Below, piece after piece: positions 7,023-15,425 of a DNA stretch of 24,128 bases (position 1 is the stretch's first letter; the number at the start of each line of letters is the position of its first letter). The DNA comes from JBQTKD01 sp052389435 (GTDB lineage: Bacteria; Actinomycetota; Actinomycetes; Sporichthyales; Sporichthyaceae). The notes under the pieces are model-generated. The model was not told the DNA's origin. It saw nothing but the letters and a program-made list of their open reading frames with translations, and searched no databases. The stretch is taken from the NCBI GenBank assembly GCA_052389435.1, contig JBQTIB010000117.1, forward strand, positions 1 through 24,128, read 5' to 3'. The position numbers and the translations under genes were made by a program.

Positions 7023-8017
7023 CGGGACCCATCAAGCCCAGCGCGGGCGCAGCGTTCACGCGCATCTACGGAGTCGGCGGGTATCGCCCCGCCCGCATCG
7101 TCGACAACCACGAGATCTGCCGACACATCGACTCCGACGACGAGTGGATTCGCGCGCGGTCGGGGATCGTCACCCGCCACTTCGCCGCACCCGAGGAGAC
7201 CATCCAGGACATGTCCGTGGCCTCCGGCGGCAAGGCCATCGCCGCGGCGGGCATCTCCCCCGAGCAGATCGGCGCCGTAATCGTCGCCTCCTGCACGACG
7301 ACGATCCAGGTCCCCGCGGCCGCACCCGAGGTCGCCCACCGCCTCGGCGCCGCCAACTCCGCCGCCTTCGACCTCAACATCGCCTGCGCCGGGTTCTGCT
7401 ACGGCGTCTCGCTGGCCTCCGACGCCGTGCGCGCCGGATCGGCCGAGTACGTGTTGGTGATCGGCACGGAGAAGTTCTCGCCGCTGGTGAACCAGGCCGA
7501 CCGCGGCATCGCCTTCATCTTCGGCGACGGCTCCGGCGCCGCGGTGATCGGGCCGTCGGACACCCCGGGGATCGGCCCGGTCGTCTGGGGCTCCGACGGC
7601 GCGCAGGCCTCGGCGATCACGATGGACGGGGACTGGATCACCAAGGCGGGCGCGGGAGATCGCGCCTACCTGACGATGAACGGCCAGCAGGTCTTTCGCT
7701 GGGCCTCCTTCGAGATGGCCCCGGTGGCGCGCCGCGCGGTCGAGGCCGCGGGGCTGTCCCTGGAGGACCTCGACGCCTTCATCCCGCACCAGGCGAACAT
7801 GCGCATCACCGACGCGATGGCCCGCGCGCTCAAGCTTCCCAAGCACGTGAAAATCGCGCGGGACGTGGTGGAGACCGGCAACACCTCCGCCGCGTCGGTT
7901 CCGCTCGCGATGGAGACAATGATCGAGCGCGGCGAAGTCCGCAGCGGCGACACCGCCCTGCTCATCGGGTTCGGCGCCGGACTGAGCTTCGCCGCCCAAG
8001 TGGTCACGGTGCCCTGA
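7019..8017 (+). CDS. fabH: 3-oxoacyl-ACP synthase III FabH
   Basis: A 332-aa condensing enzyme that starts each fatty acid by joining an acyl-CoA primer to malonyl-ACP. The Cys-His-Asn catalytic triad is complete: Cys123 in NIACAGFCYG, His257 in FIPHQANMRI, and Asn288 in ETGNTSAAS. Other family landmarks are GVGGYRPARIVDN near the N-terminus, DEWIRARSGIVTRHFA, FGDGSGAAVIG and the terminal LLIGFGAGLSFAAQVV. In actinomycetes FabH usually accepts branched-chain as well as acetyl primers; that is family knowledge and cannot be read from this sequence. The ATG shares four bases with the fabD stop, implying translational coupling. A 66-nt gap separates it from acpP. Confidence 0.95.
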   Translation: MTGPIKPSAGAAFTRIYGVGGYRPARIVDNHEICRHIDSDDEWIRARSGIVTRHFAAPEETIQDMSVASGGKAIAAAGISPEQIGAVIVASCTTTIQVPAAAPEVAHRLGAANSAAFDLNIACAGFCYGVSLASDAVRAGSAEYVLVIGTEKFSPLVNQADRGIAFIFGDGSGAAVIGPSDTPGIGPVVWGSDGAQASAITMDGDWITKAGAGDRAYLTMNGQQVFRWASFEMAPVARRAVEAAGLSLEDLDAFIPHQANMRITDAMARALKLPKHVKIARDVVETGNTSAASVPLAMETMIERGEVRSGDTALLIGFGAGLSFAAQVVTVP

Positions 8018-8083
8018 GTCGCGTCCTGACCTACCGTCAGATTTCCTCTGTCGAACCGCACATCACCCAGAAGGAGTTCCACC

Positions 8084-8329
8084 ATGGCAGCAACCGAGGC
8101 CGAAATCGTCGAAGGCCTGGGCGAGATCGTCAACGAGATCGTCGGCATCCCCGCCGAGGACGTCCAGCCGGACAAGGCGTTCATCGCCGACCTGGACATC
8201 GACTCGCTGTCGATGGTCGAGGTCATCGTGGCCGCCGAGGAGCGCTTCGGCGTGAAGATCCCGGACGACGAGGTCAAGAACCTCGAGACCGTCGGCGACG
8301 CGGTGAAGTTCATCCACGCCAACGCCTAG
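8084..8329 (+). CDS. acpP: Acyl carrier protein
   Basis: An acidic 81-aa carrier protein, a normal length for bacterial ACP. The phosphopantetheine attachment site is Ser41 in ADLDIDSLSMVEV, followed by the helix II-III sequence AAEERFGVKIPDDEV and the closing NLETVGDAVKFI. It holds the growing acyl chain for FabD, FabH and FabF, all encoded beside it. The ATG has the strongest ribosome-binding site of the operon (GAAGGAG, 6 nt upstream), in keeping with ACP being needed in excess over the enzymes. The 66-nt upstream spacer contains CTGAC-n5-GTCAG (8026-8040) and a TACCGT that might be an internal -10. A stem-loop with possible alternative pairing follows the gene. Confidence 0.95.
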   Translation: MAATEAEIVEGLGEIVNEIVGIPAEDVQPDKAFIADLDIDSLSMVEVIVAAEERFGVKIPDDEVKNLETVGDAVKFIHANA

Positions 8330-8344
8330 GACGCGCCGCCGCGA

Positions 8345-8376
8345 CCCCCGGCTGACCCAACGACGACAGCCAGGGG
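8345..8376 (+). other. Stem-loop between acpP and fabF
   Basis: CCCCCGGCTG (8345-8354) pairs with CAGCCAGGGG (8367-8376), with one mismatch and a 12-nt loop. The GGGG at 8373-8376 could instead pair with C residues at 8382-8385, because CGCGACCCCCGG is directly repeated at 8340-8351 and 8377-8388. There is no T tract, so a full terminator is unlikely. It may stabilise acpP mRNA or reduce readthrough into fabF (inference). Confidence 0.4.
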
Positions 8377-8460
8377 CGCGACCCCCGGGACCGACGAGTC
8401 CCACCGCACGTGTTGAAGCCGATCGAGCCCGTCCCCCGGGCTGCCGATGAGGAGCCAGTC

Positions 8461-9699
<1,239 letters not shown>

Positions 9700-9716
9700 C
9701 GCGGCTCCCCTTCGAG

Positions 9717-9752
9717 TCGGCCCCCGCTCCCCGTCCCGGGTGCGGGGGCCGA
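9717..9752 (+). terminator. Strong terminator-like stem-loop after fabF
   Basis: Perfect 11-bp arms, TCGGCCCCCGC (9717-9727) and GCGGGGGCCGA (9742-9752), with a 14-nt loop, 18 nt after the fabF stop and followed by ACCGTTTCC. The T tract is short, as is common in actinomycetes. It likely ends the fab transcript before accD, which has its own candidate -10. Confidence 0.7.
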
Positions 9753-9818
9753 ACCGTTTCCGGGTCGACGGGCGCCGACGCTCCGGTCGGTTCCTGCCCA
9801 TCGGAGCCGGCGGGCCCC

Positions 9819-9824
9819 TACGGT
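9819..9824 (+). promoter_or_regulatory. -10 element TACGGT, leaderless start of accD
   Basis: TACGGT is followed by GGTCCG and then GTG 9831, the same TAnnnT-n6-start layout as at the PHP gene. No convincing Shine-Dalgarno is present. It lies downstream of the fabF stem-loop and would let accD be transcribed independently. Confidence 0.5.
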
Positions 9825-9830
9825 GGTCCG

Positions 9831-11222
9831 GTGGCCGACCCGCACGAGACCGATCCGACCGCCCGCCTGACCCGCCTGCTCGACGGCGGGAGCGTGCTGC
9901 CCCTCGGCGGCGGGGGCGAGGACGGGTTCCGCTCGGCCACCGGCACGGTGCACGGAACGCCGGTCGTGGCCTTCGCCTCCGACCCCGCGGTCATGGGCGG
10001 CGCGATGGGCGCCGAGGGCTGCGCGGTGATCGAGGAGGCGTACGAGCTCGCCGAGCGCGAACAGTGCCCGGTCGTCGGCCTCTGGCACTCCGGCGGCGCC
10101 CGGCTCACCGAGGGCGCCGCGGGGCTGGACGCCGTCGGGCGGGTGTTCACCGCCATGACGCGGGCGTCCGGCCGCCTCCCGCAGATCTCTCTGGTACTCG
10201 GCGCGGCCGCGGGCGGCGCCGCCTACGGTCCGGCGCTGACCGACCTGGTCGTGCTGGCGCCGGAGGGCCGGGTGTTCGTCACCGGGCCGGACGTGGTCGC
10301 GACCGTCACCGGCGAGTACGCCGACGCGGCACTGCTCGGCGGCCCGGAGCCGCACGGCCGCAAGACCGGTCTGGTTCACCTCGTGGCCGCGGACGTGCAG
10401 GAGGCGTTCGACTCCACGCGAACCCTCGTCGACCTGATGGCGCGTCAGGGCCGCATGGACCTCGGCGCGGTCCGCGAGGCCGATCTCGCGGCCGGCCTGC
10501 CCGACTCCCCCAGGCGGGCCTACGACGTCCTGCCGGTGGTCCGCGCCCTTCTCGACCCGGGCACCGCACTGGTGCTCCAGGCCGATTTCGCCCCGAACGT
10601 GACGACGGCCCTCGGCCGCCTGGGCGGGCGCACCGTCGGCGTGCTGGCGAACAACCCGCTGCGCCTCGGGGGCTGTCTGGACTGGCCGAGCGCGGAGAAG
10701 GCGGCGCGCTTCGTGCGCATGTGCGACGCCTTCGGCATCCCCCTGGCCGTCCTCGTCGACGTCCCCGGGTACCTGCCCGGCGTGGGCCAGGAGTGGGACG
10801 GGGTCGTGCGCCGCGGCGCGAAACTGCTGCACGCGTTCGCCGCCGCCGTGGTGCCCCGGGTGACCGTGGTAACCCGCAAGGCCTACGGCGGCGCGTACAT
10901 CGCAATGAACTCCCGCTCCCTCGGCGCGACGAAGGTCTTCGCGTGGCCCGGCGCGGAGATCGAGGTCATGGGACCGGTCGCGGCCGTCCGGATCCTGCAC
11001 CGCCGCAGGCTCGCGGCCGCCTCGGAGGCCGAGCGCCCGGCCCTGGAGGCCGAACTGGCCGCGGAGCACTCCCGCCGCGGCGGCCGCGAGGCCGCCGGCG
11101 CGCGAGGCGTCCGCGACGAGGGGAGCGCCCCGGCCCGCACCCGGGGCGCGGTGGCGGCGGCACTGGCCGCCGCTCTGACCGACCCGCCGACCCGCGCCAC
11201 CCACGGCAACATCCCGCTCTAG
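9831..11222 (+). CDS. Acyl-CoA carboxylase carboxyltransferase subunit, AccD6-like
   Basis: A 463-aa biotin-dependent carboxyltransferase that moves CO2 from carboxybiotin to acetyl- or propionyl-CoA, giving the malonyl-CoA used by FabD. Both crotonase-fold halves are present. The N-terminal half has MGGAMGAEGCAVIEEAYELA, GLWHSGGARLTEG and GAAAGGAAYGPAL. The C-terminal half has GVLANNPLRLGGCLD, LVDVPGYLPGVGQEW and RKAYGGAYIAMNSRSLGATKVFAWPGAEIEVMG. The ending HGNIPL matches mycobacterial AccD6 (HKNIPL), which also sits beside the fatty-acid condensing enzymes. An oddity: in the last 50 residues several normally hydrophobic positions are Arg or Gly (GGREAAGARGVRDEGSAPARTR) with the frame intact. 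The biotin carboxylase/biotin carrier partner is not in the window. The TAG stop overlaps the stop of the convergent Cys-rich gene. Confidence 0.88.
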   Translation: MADPHETDPTARLTRLLDGGSVLPLGGGGEDGFRSATGTVHGTPVVAFASDPAVMGGAMGAEGCAVIEEAYELAEREQCPVVGLWHSGGARLTEGAAGLDAVGRVFTAMTRASGRLPQISLVLGAAAGGAAYGPALTDLVVLAPEGRVFVTGPDVVATVTGEYADAALLGGPEPHGRKTGLVHLVAADVQEAFDSTRTLVDLMARQGRMDLGAVREADLAAGLPDSPRRAYDVLPVVRALLDPGTALVLQADFAPNVTTALGRLGGRTVGVLANNPLRLGGCLDWPSAEKAARFVRMCDAFGIPLAVLVDVPGYLPGVGQEWDGVVRRGAKLLHAFAAAVVPRVTVVTRKAYGGAYIAMNSRSLGATKVFAWPGAEIEVMGPVAAVRILHRRRLAAASEAERPALEAELAAEHSRRGGREAAGARGVRDEGSAPARTRGAVAAALAAALTDPPTRATHGNIPL

Positions 11223-11617
11223 ACCCCGAGACGGTCCCCGGTCTCCTCCTCGACCGGGCGCCGCGGAGAGGGCAGGTCCACCGGCGCGGCGCAGGCCCTG
11301 CGCAGGCGCGGCGGCAGATCGGCGAGCACGGCGCAGGACTCACAGCACGGGTACCCGCCGCGGGTCGTCGTCGCCGGTGCGGTGACGCAGTTTCCGCACC
11401 GGCGAGCCCGGCGCGCTCTCGTGCTCCCCTCCAGCACGGGAACCTGCTGCGGTACGTACTCGGGCGAGTAGTTCACCGATTCGATCCCGGCCACGCGTTG
11501 CAGTTCCATCGTGGCCGGACAGCACCCGAACCGGCATGGCTCCGTGCAGGTGCACCCCGGCCCGGGCTGCCCGAAGCCCACGCAGAACGTGCAGTGGCGA
11601 TAGAACTCCACCAACAC
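11219..11617 (-). CDS. Cysteine-rich small protein with two putative zinc-binding clusters, unknown function
   Basis: About 132 aa. The codons are strongly G/C-ending throughout, so the gene looks real, but I do not recognise the family. Two cysteine clusters stand out. The first is N-terminal: His8, Cys9, Cys12, Cys22, Cys24, Cys28, Cys32, Cys33 in HCTFCVGFG...CTCTEPCRFGCC. The second has Cys74, Cys77, Cys91, Cys92 and Cys95 (CGNC...CCESC). The CxxC pairs suggest structural zinc or another metal. No signal peptide or membrane helix is seen, so it is probably cytoplasmic. The C-terminus is Pro/Arg/Glu-rich. The start is uncertain among GTG 11623, 11617 and 11611, all behind a G-rich ribosome-binding stretch. 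The stop overlaps that of accD. A metal-binding or nucleic-acid-binding accessory protein is possible; nothing confirms it. Confidence 0.65.
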   Translation of the reverse strand: MLVEFYRHCTFCVGFGQPGPGCTCTEPCRFGCCPATMELQRVAGIESVNYSPEYVPQQVPVLEGSTRARRARRCGNCVTAPATTTRGGYPCCESCAVLADLPPRLRRACAAPVDLPSPRRPVEEETGDRLGV

Positions 11618-11623
11618 CCCCAC

Positions 11624-12063
11624 CCCCGATCGCGTCGTCGGTCCACTGTGGAACACCAAGATTTCCGCGATAAACCGTGTGGCGCGTGTCACGTTGCAGC
11701 CCCGTAAAGATTCCCTGGGAACGACCGAGCACCGACCCCGCGCGCCGTGTCGCCACACGTCCACACGTGAAGGCGGCACGGAAAGCCCGCCGCGGTGGGC
11801 GCGCTCCCGGTTGTTGGGCCGGCGAGTCTCCGCGCTCGACGGCCGTCGACGCACGGCAAAGGGCCGGTGGATCGAGTCGATCCACCGGCCCTGGGTTGGT
11901 GTGGCCGCTGTTGACTAGCCGGGATGGAACTCACCGGGCGGGCGCCCGCGGCCACGTTCTTGGGGAACTACGCTCCGGCCACTTCATTCCCTGTTTCGGC
12001 GAACTTCATGCACGTCTGGAGGGTTGCCGGCCTTCTCACAGGTCTCTCGGCGTCTGCGGGCGG
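11624..12063. other. 440-bp segment without a convincing gene; contains structured elements
   Basis: No reading frame here combines a plausible start with coding-type codon use. It holds a perfect 33-bp palindrome (11860-11892), an 8-bp inverted repeat GTGGCCGC/GCGGCCAC (11901-11908, 11948-11955), a 12-bp palindrome (11938-11949) and, on the minus strand, GGGAA...TTCCC arms (around 11964-11994). The minus strand also reads GGCCGGCAACCCTCC (12032-12018), resembling part of a SAM-type riboswitch core, and a 13-codon ORF (12009-11968). The part nearest 12063 is the probable 3' untranslated region of DUF3145 or a small RNA. Confidence 0.5.
11860..11892 (-). terminator. Perfect 16-bp-arm hairpin, probable terminator on the minus strand
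   Basis: The arms 11860-11875 and 11877-11892 are perfect reverse complements around G11876, giving a very stable stem. Read on the minus strand it is followed by TTTGCC, a short T tract; the plus-strand side has none. It lies about 170 nt after the DUF3145 stop and would end transcription from DUF3145, or of an RNA encoded in between, before the Cys-rich gene. A palindromic protein-binding site is an alternative. Confidence 0.6.
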
Positions 12064-12561
12064 CTAGCCGACCCGGTGCAGCCAGCGCACCGGCGCGCCC
12101 TCGCCCGCGTTGCGGAAGGGCTCGAGTTCGTCGTCCCACGGCTGACCGAGGAGCAGTTCGACCTCGTCGGCCATGTCGAGGTCCTCGGTGTCGCGGGCGC
12201 GCAGGACGGCCATGCGAAGCCGGTCCTCGTTGATCATGATGTCGCCGTGGACGCCGATGGAGGCGTGGTAGACGCCCAGGGTCGGGGAGAAGCTGTACCG
12301 CGAGCCCTCGTGCCCGGCGCACGGCTCTTCGGTGACCTCGAAGCGGATTCCATGGGGGCGCAGCGCCGAGGCGAGCAGCGCCGCAGTGCCCGGCTCGCCC
12401 TGCCAGGACAGCTCGGTGCGCCACTGCTGCGGCGCGATCGGCTGGGGCGTCCAGTCGCACTTGACCGGTACCCCAAGGACGCCCTGCACCGCCCACTCGA
12501 CGTGGGAACACATGGCGGACTGTGCGGAGTGCACGTAGAGCACTCCACGAGTGATGGGCAC
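12064..12561 (-). CDS. DUF3145 family protein
   Basis: A 165-aa protein of a family confined mainly to actinomycetes and often located beside the fabD-fabF cluster, as here. Family landmarks are TRGVLYVHSAQSAMCSHVEWAVQGVLG at the N-terminus, a W-R-x-E-L-S-W-QGEPGTA segment, LRPHGIRFEVTEEPC, YHASIGVHGDIMINEDRLR and the closing GQPWDDELEPFRNAGEGAPVRWLH. No signal peptide or membrane segment is present, and no catalytic motif is obvious; its biochemical role is unknown. GTG 12561 is chosen because GGAGGAAG lies 4 nt upstream and the protein then starts at the conserved TRGVLYVHS. The frame continues to 12687 without conservation. It lies 197 nt downstream of the GGDEF-EAL gene on the same strand and probably has its own promoter. 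Confidence 0.88.
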   Translation of the reverse strand: MPITRGVLYVHSAQSAMCSHVEWAVQGVLGVPVKCDWTPQPIAPQQWRTELSWQGEPGTAALLASALRPHGIRFEVTEEPCAGHEGSRYSFSPTLGVYHASIGVHGDIMINEDRLRMAVLRARDTEDLDMADEVELLLGQPWDDELEPFRNAGEGAPVRWLHRVG

Positions 12562-12717
12562 GGACTTCCTCCTGGGTTTCGCTTCGGCCGAGAGACGCCT
12601 TCCCCAGCGGTCTCGAGCTTCCGGCGGTCCAGGTGGAGCCAGTTGGTGTAGCGGGCGCAATTCTGCCCAATTGTGACGGAAACGCAAAAGCCCGCCACGC
12701 CGGTCAAATCTTGCGGA

Positions 12718-12733
12718 TCACTCGTTCGAGTGA
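12718..12733 (-). terminator. Hairpin downstream of the GGDEF-EAL gene
   Basis: TCACTCG-tt-CGAGTGA, a perfect 7-bp inverted repeat, begins 25 nt after the stop of the GGDEF-EAL gene on the minus strand. It is not followed by a T tract; a TTTT occurs about 35 nt further on after an imperfect GC stem. A weak terminator or a protein site are both possible. Confidence 0.35.
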
Positions 12734-12758
12734 CGCAGACCGGGGTAGAGCCCTCGGC

Positions 12759-15425
12759 CTAGACGACGTTCGAGCTGTTCTTGCGGCGACGACCGGGCAC
12801 CTTGGCGATGCCCAGGCGCGGCCCGGCGATGAGGCCGGCGTGGTAGCGGTTGGACCAGTCGACGAACTCTTCGGCCGGCATCGGGCGCCCGAGGTGGTAG
12901 CCCTGGGCGGCCTGCACGCCGAGTTCGGCGAGCGCGTTCCAGGTCGCCTCGTCCTCGACGCCCTCGGCCACGATGGCGATGCCCATGTTGGTCGCGAGGT
13001 CGGCGATGGACCGGACGATCATCATCACCTTCGGCTCGGCGACGATCCGCGAAATGAACTCGCGGTCCAACTTCACCTCGTCCACGGGCAGGCGGCGCAG
13101 GTAGGCCAGCGAGGAGTAGCCGGTCCCGAAGTCGTCGATCGACAACCGCACGCCGAGGGCGCTCAGGCGGTACAGCAGCTCGATCGCCTGCGGGCTGTCG
13201 GCCATCAGAGAGGTCTCGGTGATTTCGATCGTCAGCAGGTTCGCCTGGACGCCGGCCCGGGCCAGCGCGGCGTCGACGGTGTCGACGAAGCTCGGGTCCT
13301 TGAGGCTGCGAGGGGAGACGTTGACCGCGACGCCGGTCTCGATGCCGCTGTGCTGCCATGCCGCGCAGGCCGACAGGGCGGCGTCGAGCATGGCCTCGGT
13401 GAGGCCGCCGATCATGCCGTTGGCCTCGGCGATGGGCAGGAACTCCGCCGGTCCGCGAACGCCGTCGACCGGGTGGCGCCAGCGCGCGAGCGCTTCGACG
13501 CCGACGACGCGGCCGTCGGCGAGGGCCGCCTTGGGCTGCACCCAGGCCTCGATGCCGCCGTCCTTGATGGCCTCGCGCAGATCCGAGACCAGGGTCAGCC
13601 GGCTCGGGCTCGCGGCGGCCTGCAGGCCGTCGTCGTAGAGGCGGACGCCGCCGCCGTTGGCCTTGGCCGCGTACATGGCGACGTCGGCGCGCTTGAGCAG
13701 GCCGGAGGCGTCCTCGGCGTGGGCCGGGGCCATCGCTACGCCGATGGACGCGGAGACCTCGACGCTGACCCCGTCGACGCGGGTGGGCGAGGCGAGCGAG
13801 GCGATGAGCTCGTCGGCCAGCGCCGTGGCGGCGCCGGCGTCGACGACGTCGGTGAGCAGCATCGCGAACTCGTCGCCGCCGAGGCGGGCGACCAGGGCGC
13901 GGCCGGCCGCGGCGACGACGAACTGACGGGCGACCGTGCGCAGCAGTTCGTCGCCGTGCTGGTGGCCGAGGGTGTCGTTGACCTCCTTGAACCCGTTGAG
14001 GTCGGAGATCATCACCGCGCAGCCGACCGAGCGGCCGGTGCGGACGTCGGAGATGGCCGCGTCGAGCTCCTGCTGGAGCAGGTGGCGGTTGGGCAGGCCG
14101 GTGAGGGTGTCGTGGTGCGCCTCGTGCGAGAGGCGGGCGATGAGGCTGCCGGACTTGAGCGCGACGCCCGCGTGGTTGGCGACGGTCTCGAGCAGGCGCA
14201 CGTCTCCGGAGTCGTACCCGCGGACCTCGCCGAGGCGGTTGGCGACCGAGAGCGTGCCGACGATGGCGCCGTCCATGTGCAGCGGGACGAGGATGGCCTC
14301 GCGCAGGCCGTGCTCGTCGAGCCACGCACGCTGGGTCGACTCGCGGGTGTTGCGGGCGATCAGGATCGAGCGGCGGTGCTTGCGCACGCGTTCGACGACC
14401 GGGTCGTTGAGCTGACCCTCGGTGACGGGGACCCGCTGGAAACCGTCGCCGAGCAGGGTCATCCGGTGCGGCGCGAGCGCGCCGGGGAAGTCGGCGCCGA
14501 GGAACTCTGCGCGGTCGGCGCGCAACAGCTGACGGGCCTGTTCCAGCACCGAGCGCAGCACGGTGTCGACGTCGTGGGCGCCGGAGACGACCTCGGAGAA
14601 GTGGTAGAGCTGCTCGAGGCTCTCGTGACGCTCGCGGAGCGAGGCGTAGGCGCGGTAGGCCAGCAGCAGCAGGGCGCCCGCCGCCTCGACGAGGAAGGCG
14701 CTGCGGACGTCGTAGGAGATGGCGGTCGCCGCGACGAGGCCGACGGTGCCGACGGCGGCGGCGAGGACGCCGGCGGCGGCGATCTCGCGGAGCACGCGGC
14801 GCAGCTTGACCGAGTTCTCGTAGCAGGCGATGGCCATCGTCGTGGCGATCGCATCGAAGGTGCCCGCGGCGACGAGCGCGGCGAAGACGCCCGCCCAGGC
14901 CTGTGGGCCGGTGGAGATGTCCGCGTAGGTGAGCGACCAGACGAACAGCGCGAGGCTGCCGGAGGCGAGGACCAGCGCGGTGTTGAACGCGACCTTGATC
15001 GGCGCCTGACGGCGCTGGAGGGTGAAGACGAGGAAGGACCCGAGGACCCGGCCGACGAGCAGGGCGGCGGGCTCGGCCATGAACAGCCCGACGACGAGCG
15101 GGATCTCGGACAGCGACACCGTCTGGGCTTCGCGCTGGACCTGGATGTGCAGCACCACGGCTTCGGCGGCGGCGAACATCAGCACCATCGACCACCAGGG
15201 CAGCCACACCGGCCGGTCCAGGCCCGGGGCCTGCAGGGCGTCGGTGTGCTGGAGCAGCAGGTAGGTCACGCCGAGCAGCACGCCGACGAGGCCGAGGACA
15301 CGCCACGTGCGGCGCCGGGTGCCCAGAACGCCGAGCGGACCCGCCGACTCGTCCTGGGCCGTCGACACCGCCGCCCGCATGCGACGGTTCTTTGCCCGCC
15401 GGGAGGCGACCGCGACGTCTGCCAC
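12759..15425 (-). CDS. Membrane-bound GAF-GGDEF-EAL cyclic-di-GMP synthase/phosphodiesterase
   Basis: An 888-aa bifunctional c-di-GMP turnover protein. Residues about 35-265 contain several membrane helices (for example VLGLVGVLLGVTYLLL, WWSMVLMFAAAEAVVL, ALLLLAYRAYASL). A GAF sensor domain follows at about 270-425. The diguanylate cyclase domain has an intact RLGGDEF (GGDEF at 516-520) and DLNGFKEVND. The EAL phosphodiesterase domain has GVEALARW (EAL at 644-646), NVSPRSL, EITETSL, DDFGTGYSSL (Asp764, Asp765), KLDREFI, VAEGVED and QGYHLGRPMP. All expected catalytic residues are present, so both activities are possible. The layout resembles Streptomyces membrane GGDEF-EAL proteins that affect development. 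GTG 15425 is preferred because GAGGTG lies 8 nt upstream; ATG 15380 is the alternative. Net activity and the GAF ligand cannot be told from sequence. Confidence 0.9.
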   Translation of the reverse strand: MADVAVASRRAKNRRMRAAVSTAQDESAGPLGVLGTRRRTWRVLGLVGVLLGVTYLLLQHTDALQAPGLDRPVWLPWWSMVLMFAAAEAVVLHIQVQREAQTVSLSEIPLVVGLFMAEPAALLVGRVLGSFLVFTLQRRQAPIKVAFNTALVLASGSLALFVWSLTYADISTGPQAWAGVFAALVAAGTFDAIATTMAIACYENSVKLRRVLREIAAAGVLAAAVGTVGLVAATAISYDVRSAFLVEAAGALLLLAYRAYASLRERHESLEQLYHFSEVVSGAHDVDTVLRSVLEQARQLLRADRAEFLGADFPGALAPHRMTLLGDGFQRVPVTEGQLNDPVVERVRKHRRSILIARNTRESTQRAWLDEHGLREAILVPLHMDGAIVGTLSVANRLGEVRGYDSGDVRLLETVANHAGVALKSGSLIARLSHEAHHDTLTGLPNRHLLQQELDAAISDVRTGRSVGCAVMISDLNGFKEVNDTLGHQHGDELLRTVARQFVVAAAGRALVARLGGDEFAMLLTDVVDAGAATALADELIASLASPTRVDGVSVEVSASIGVAMAPAHAEDASGLLKRADVAMYAAKANGGGVRLYDDGLQAAASPSRLTLVSDLREAIKDGGIEAWVQPKAALADGRVVGVEALARWRHPVDGVRGPAEFLPIAEANGMIGGLTEAMLDAALSACAAWQHSGIETGVAVNVSPRSLKDPSFVDTVDAALARAGVQANLLTIEITETSLMADSPQAIELLYRLSALGVRLSIDDFGTGYSSLAYLRRLPVDEVKLDREFISRIVAEPKVMMIVRSIADLATNMGIAIVAEGVEDEATWNALAELGVQAAQGYHLGRPMPAEEFVDWSNRYHAGLIAGPRLGIAKVPGRRRKNSSNVV

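Noticed and set aside
8032..8037. Internal promoter (TACCGT) for acpP
   Set aside because: The hexamer fits TAnnnT but has no -35 partner and lies within an operon with a strong ribosome-binding site; not supported enough to list separately.
11040..11200. Frameshift near the end of accD
   Set aside because: The segment aligns residue by residue with the family without gaps and the C-terminal HGNIPL is in the same frame.
11679..11918. 79-codon plus-strand ORF between the Cys-rich gene and DUF3145
   Set aside because: Arg-rich, no ribosome-binding site, and it runs through the 33-bp perfect palindrome.
11860..12063. Functional SAM-IV riboswitch
   Set aside because: Only the GGCCGGCAACCCTCC stretch matches; the closing P1 and P2 stems expected around it cannot be formed from the flanking bases, and no sulfur-metabolism gene follows.
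12001..12063. 19-codon plus-strand peptide ORF starting at the ATG at 12008
   Set aside because: No ribosome-binding site or promoter, and no feature beyond chance for its length.
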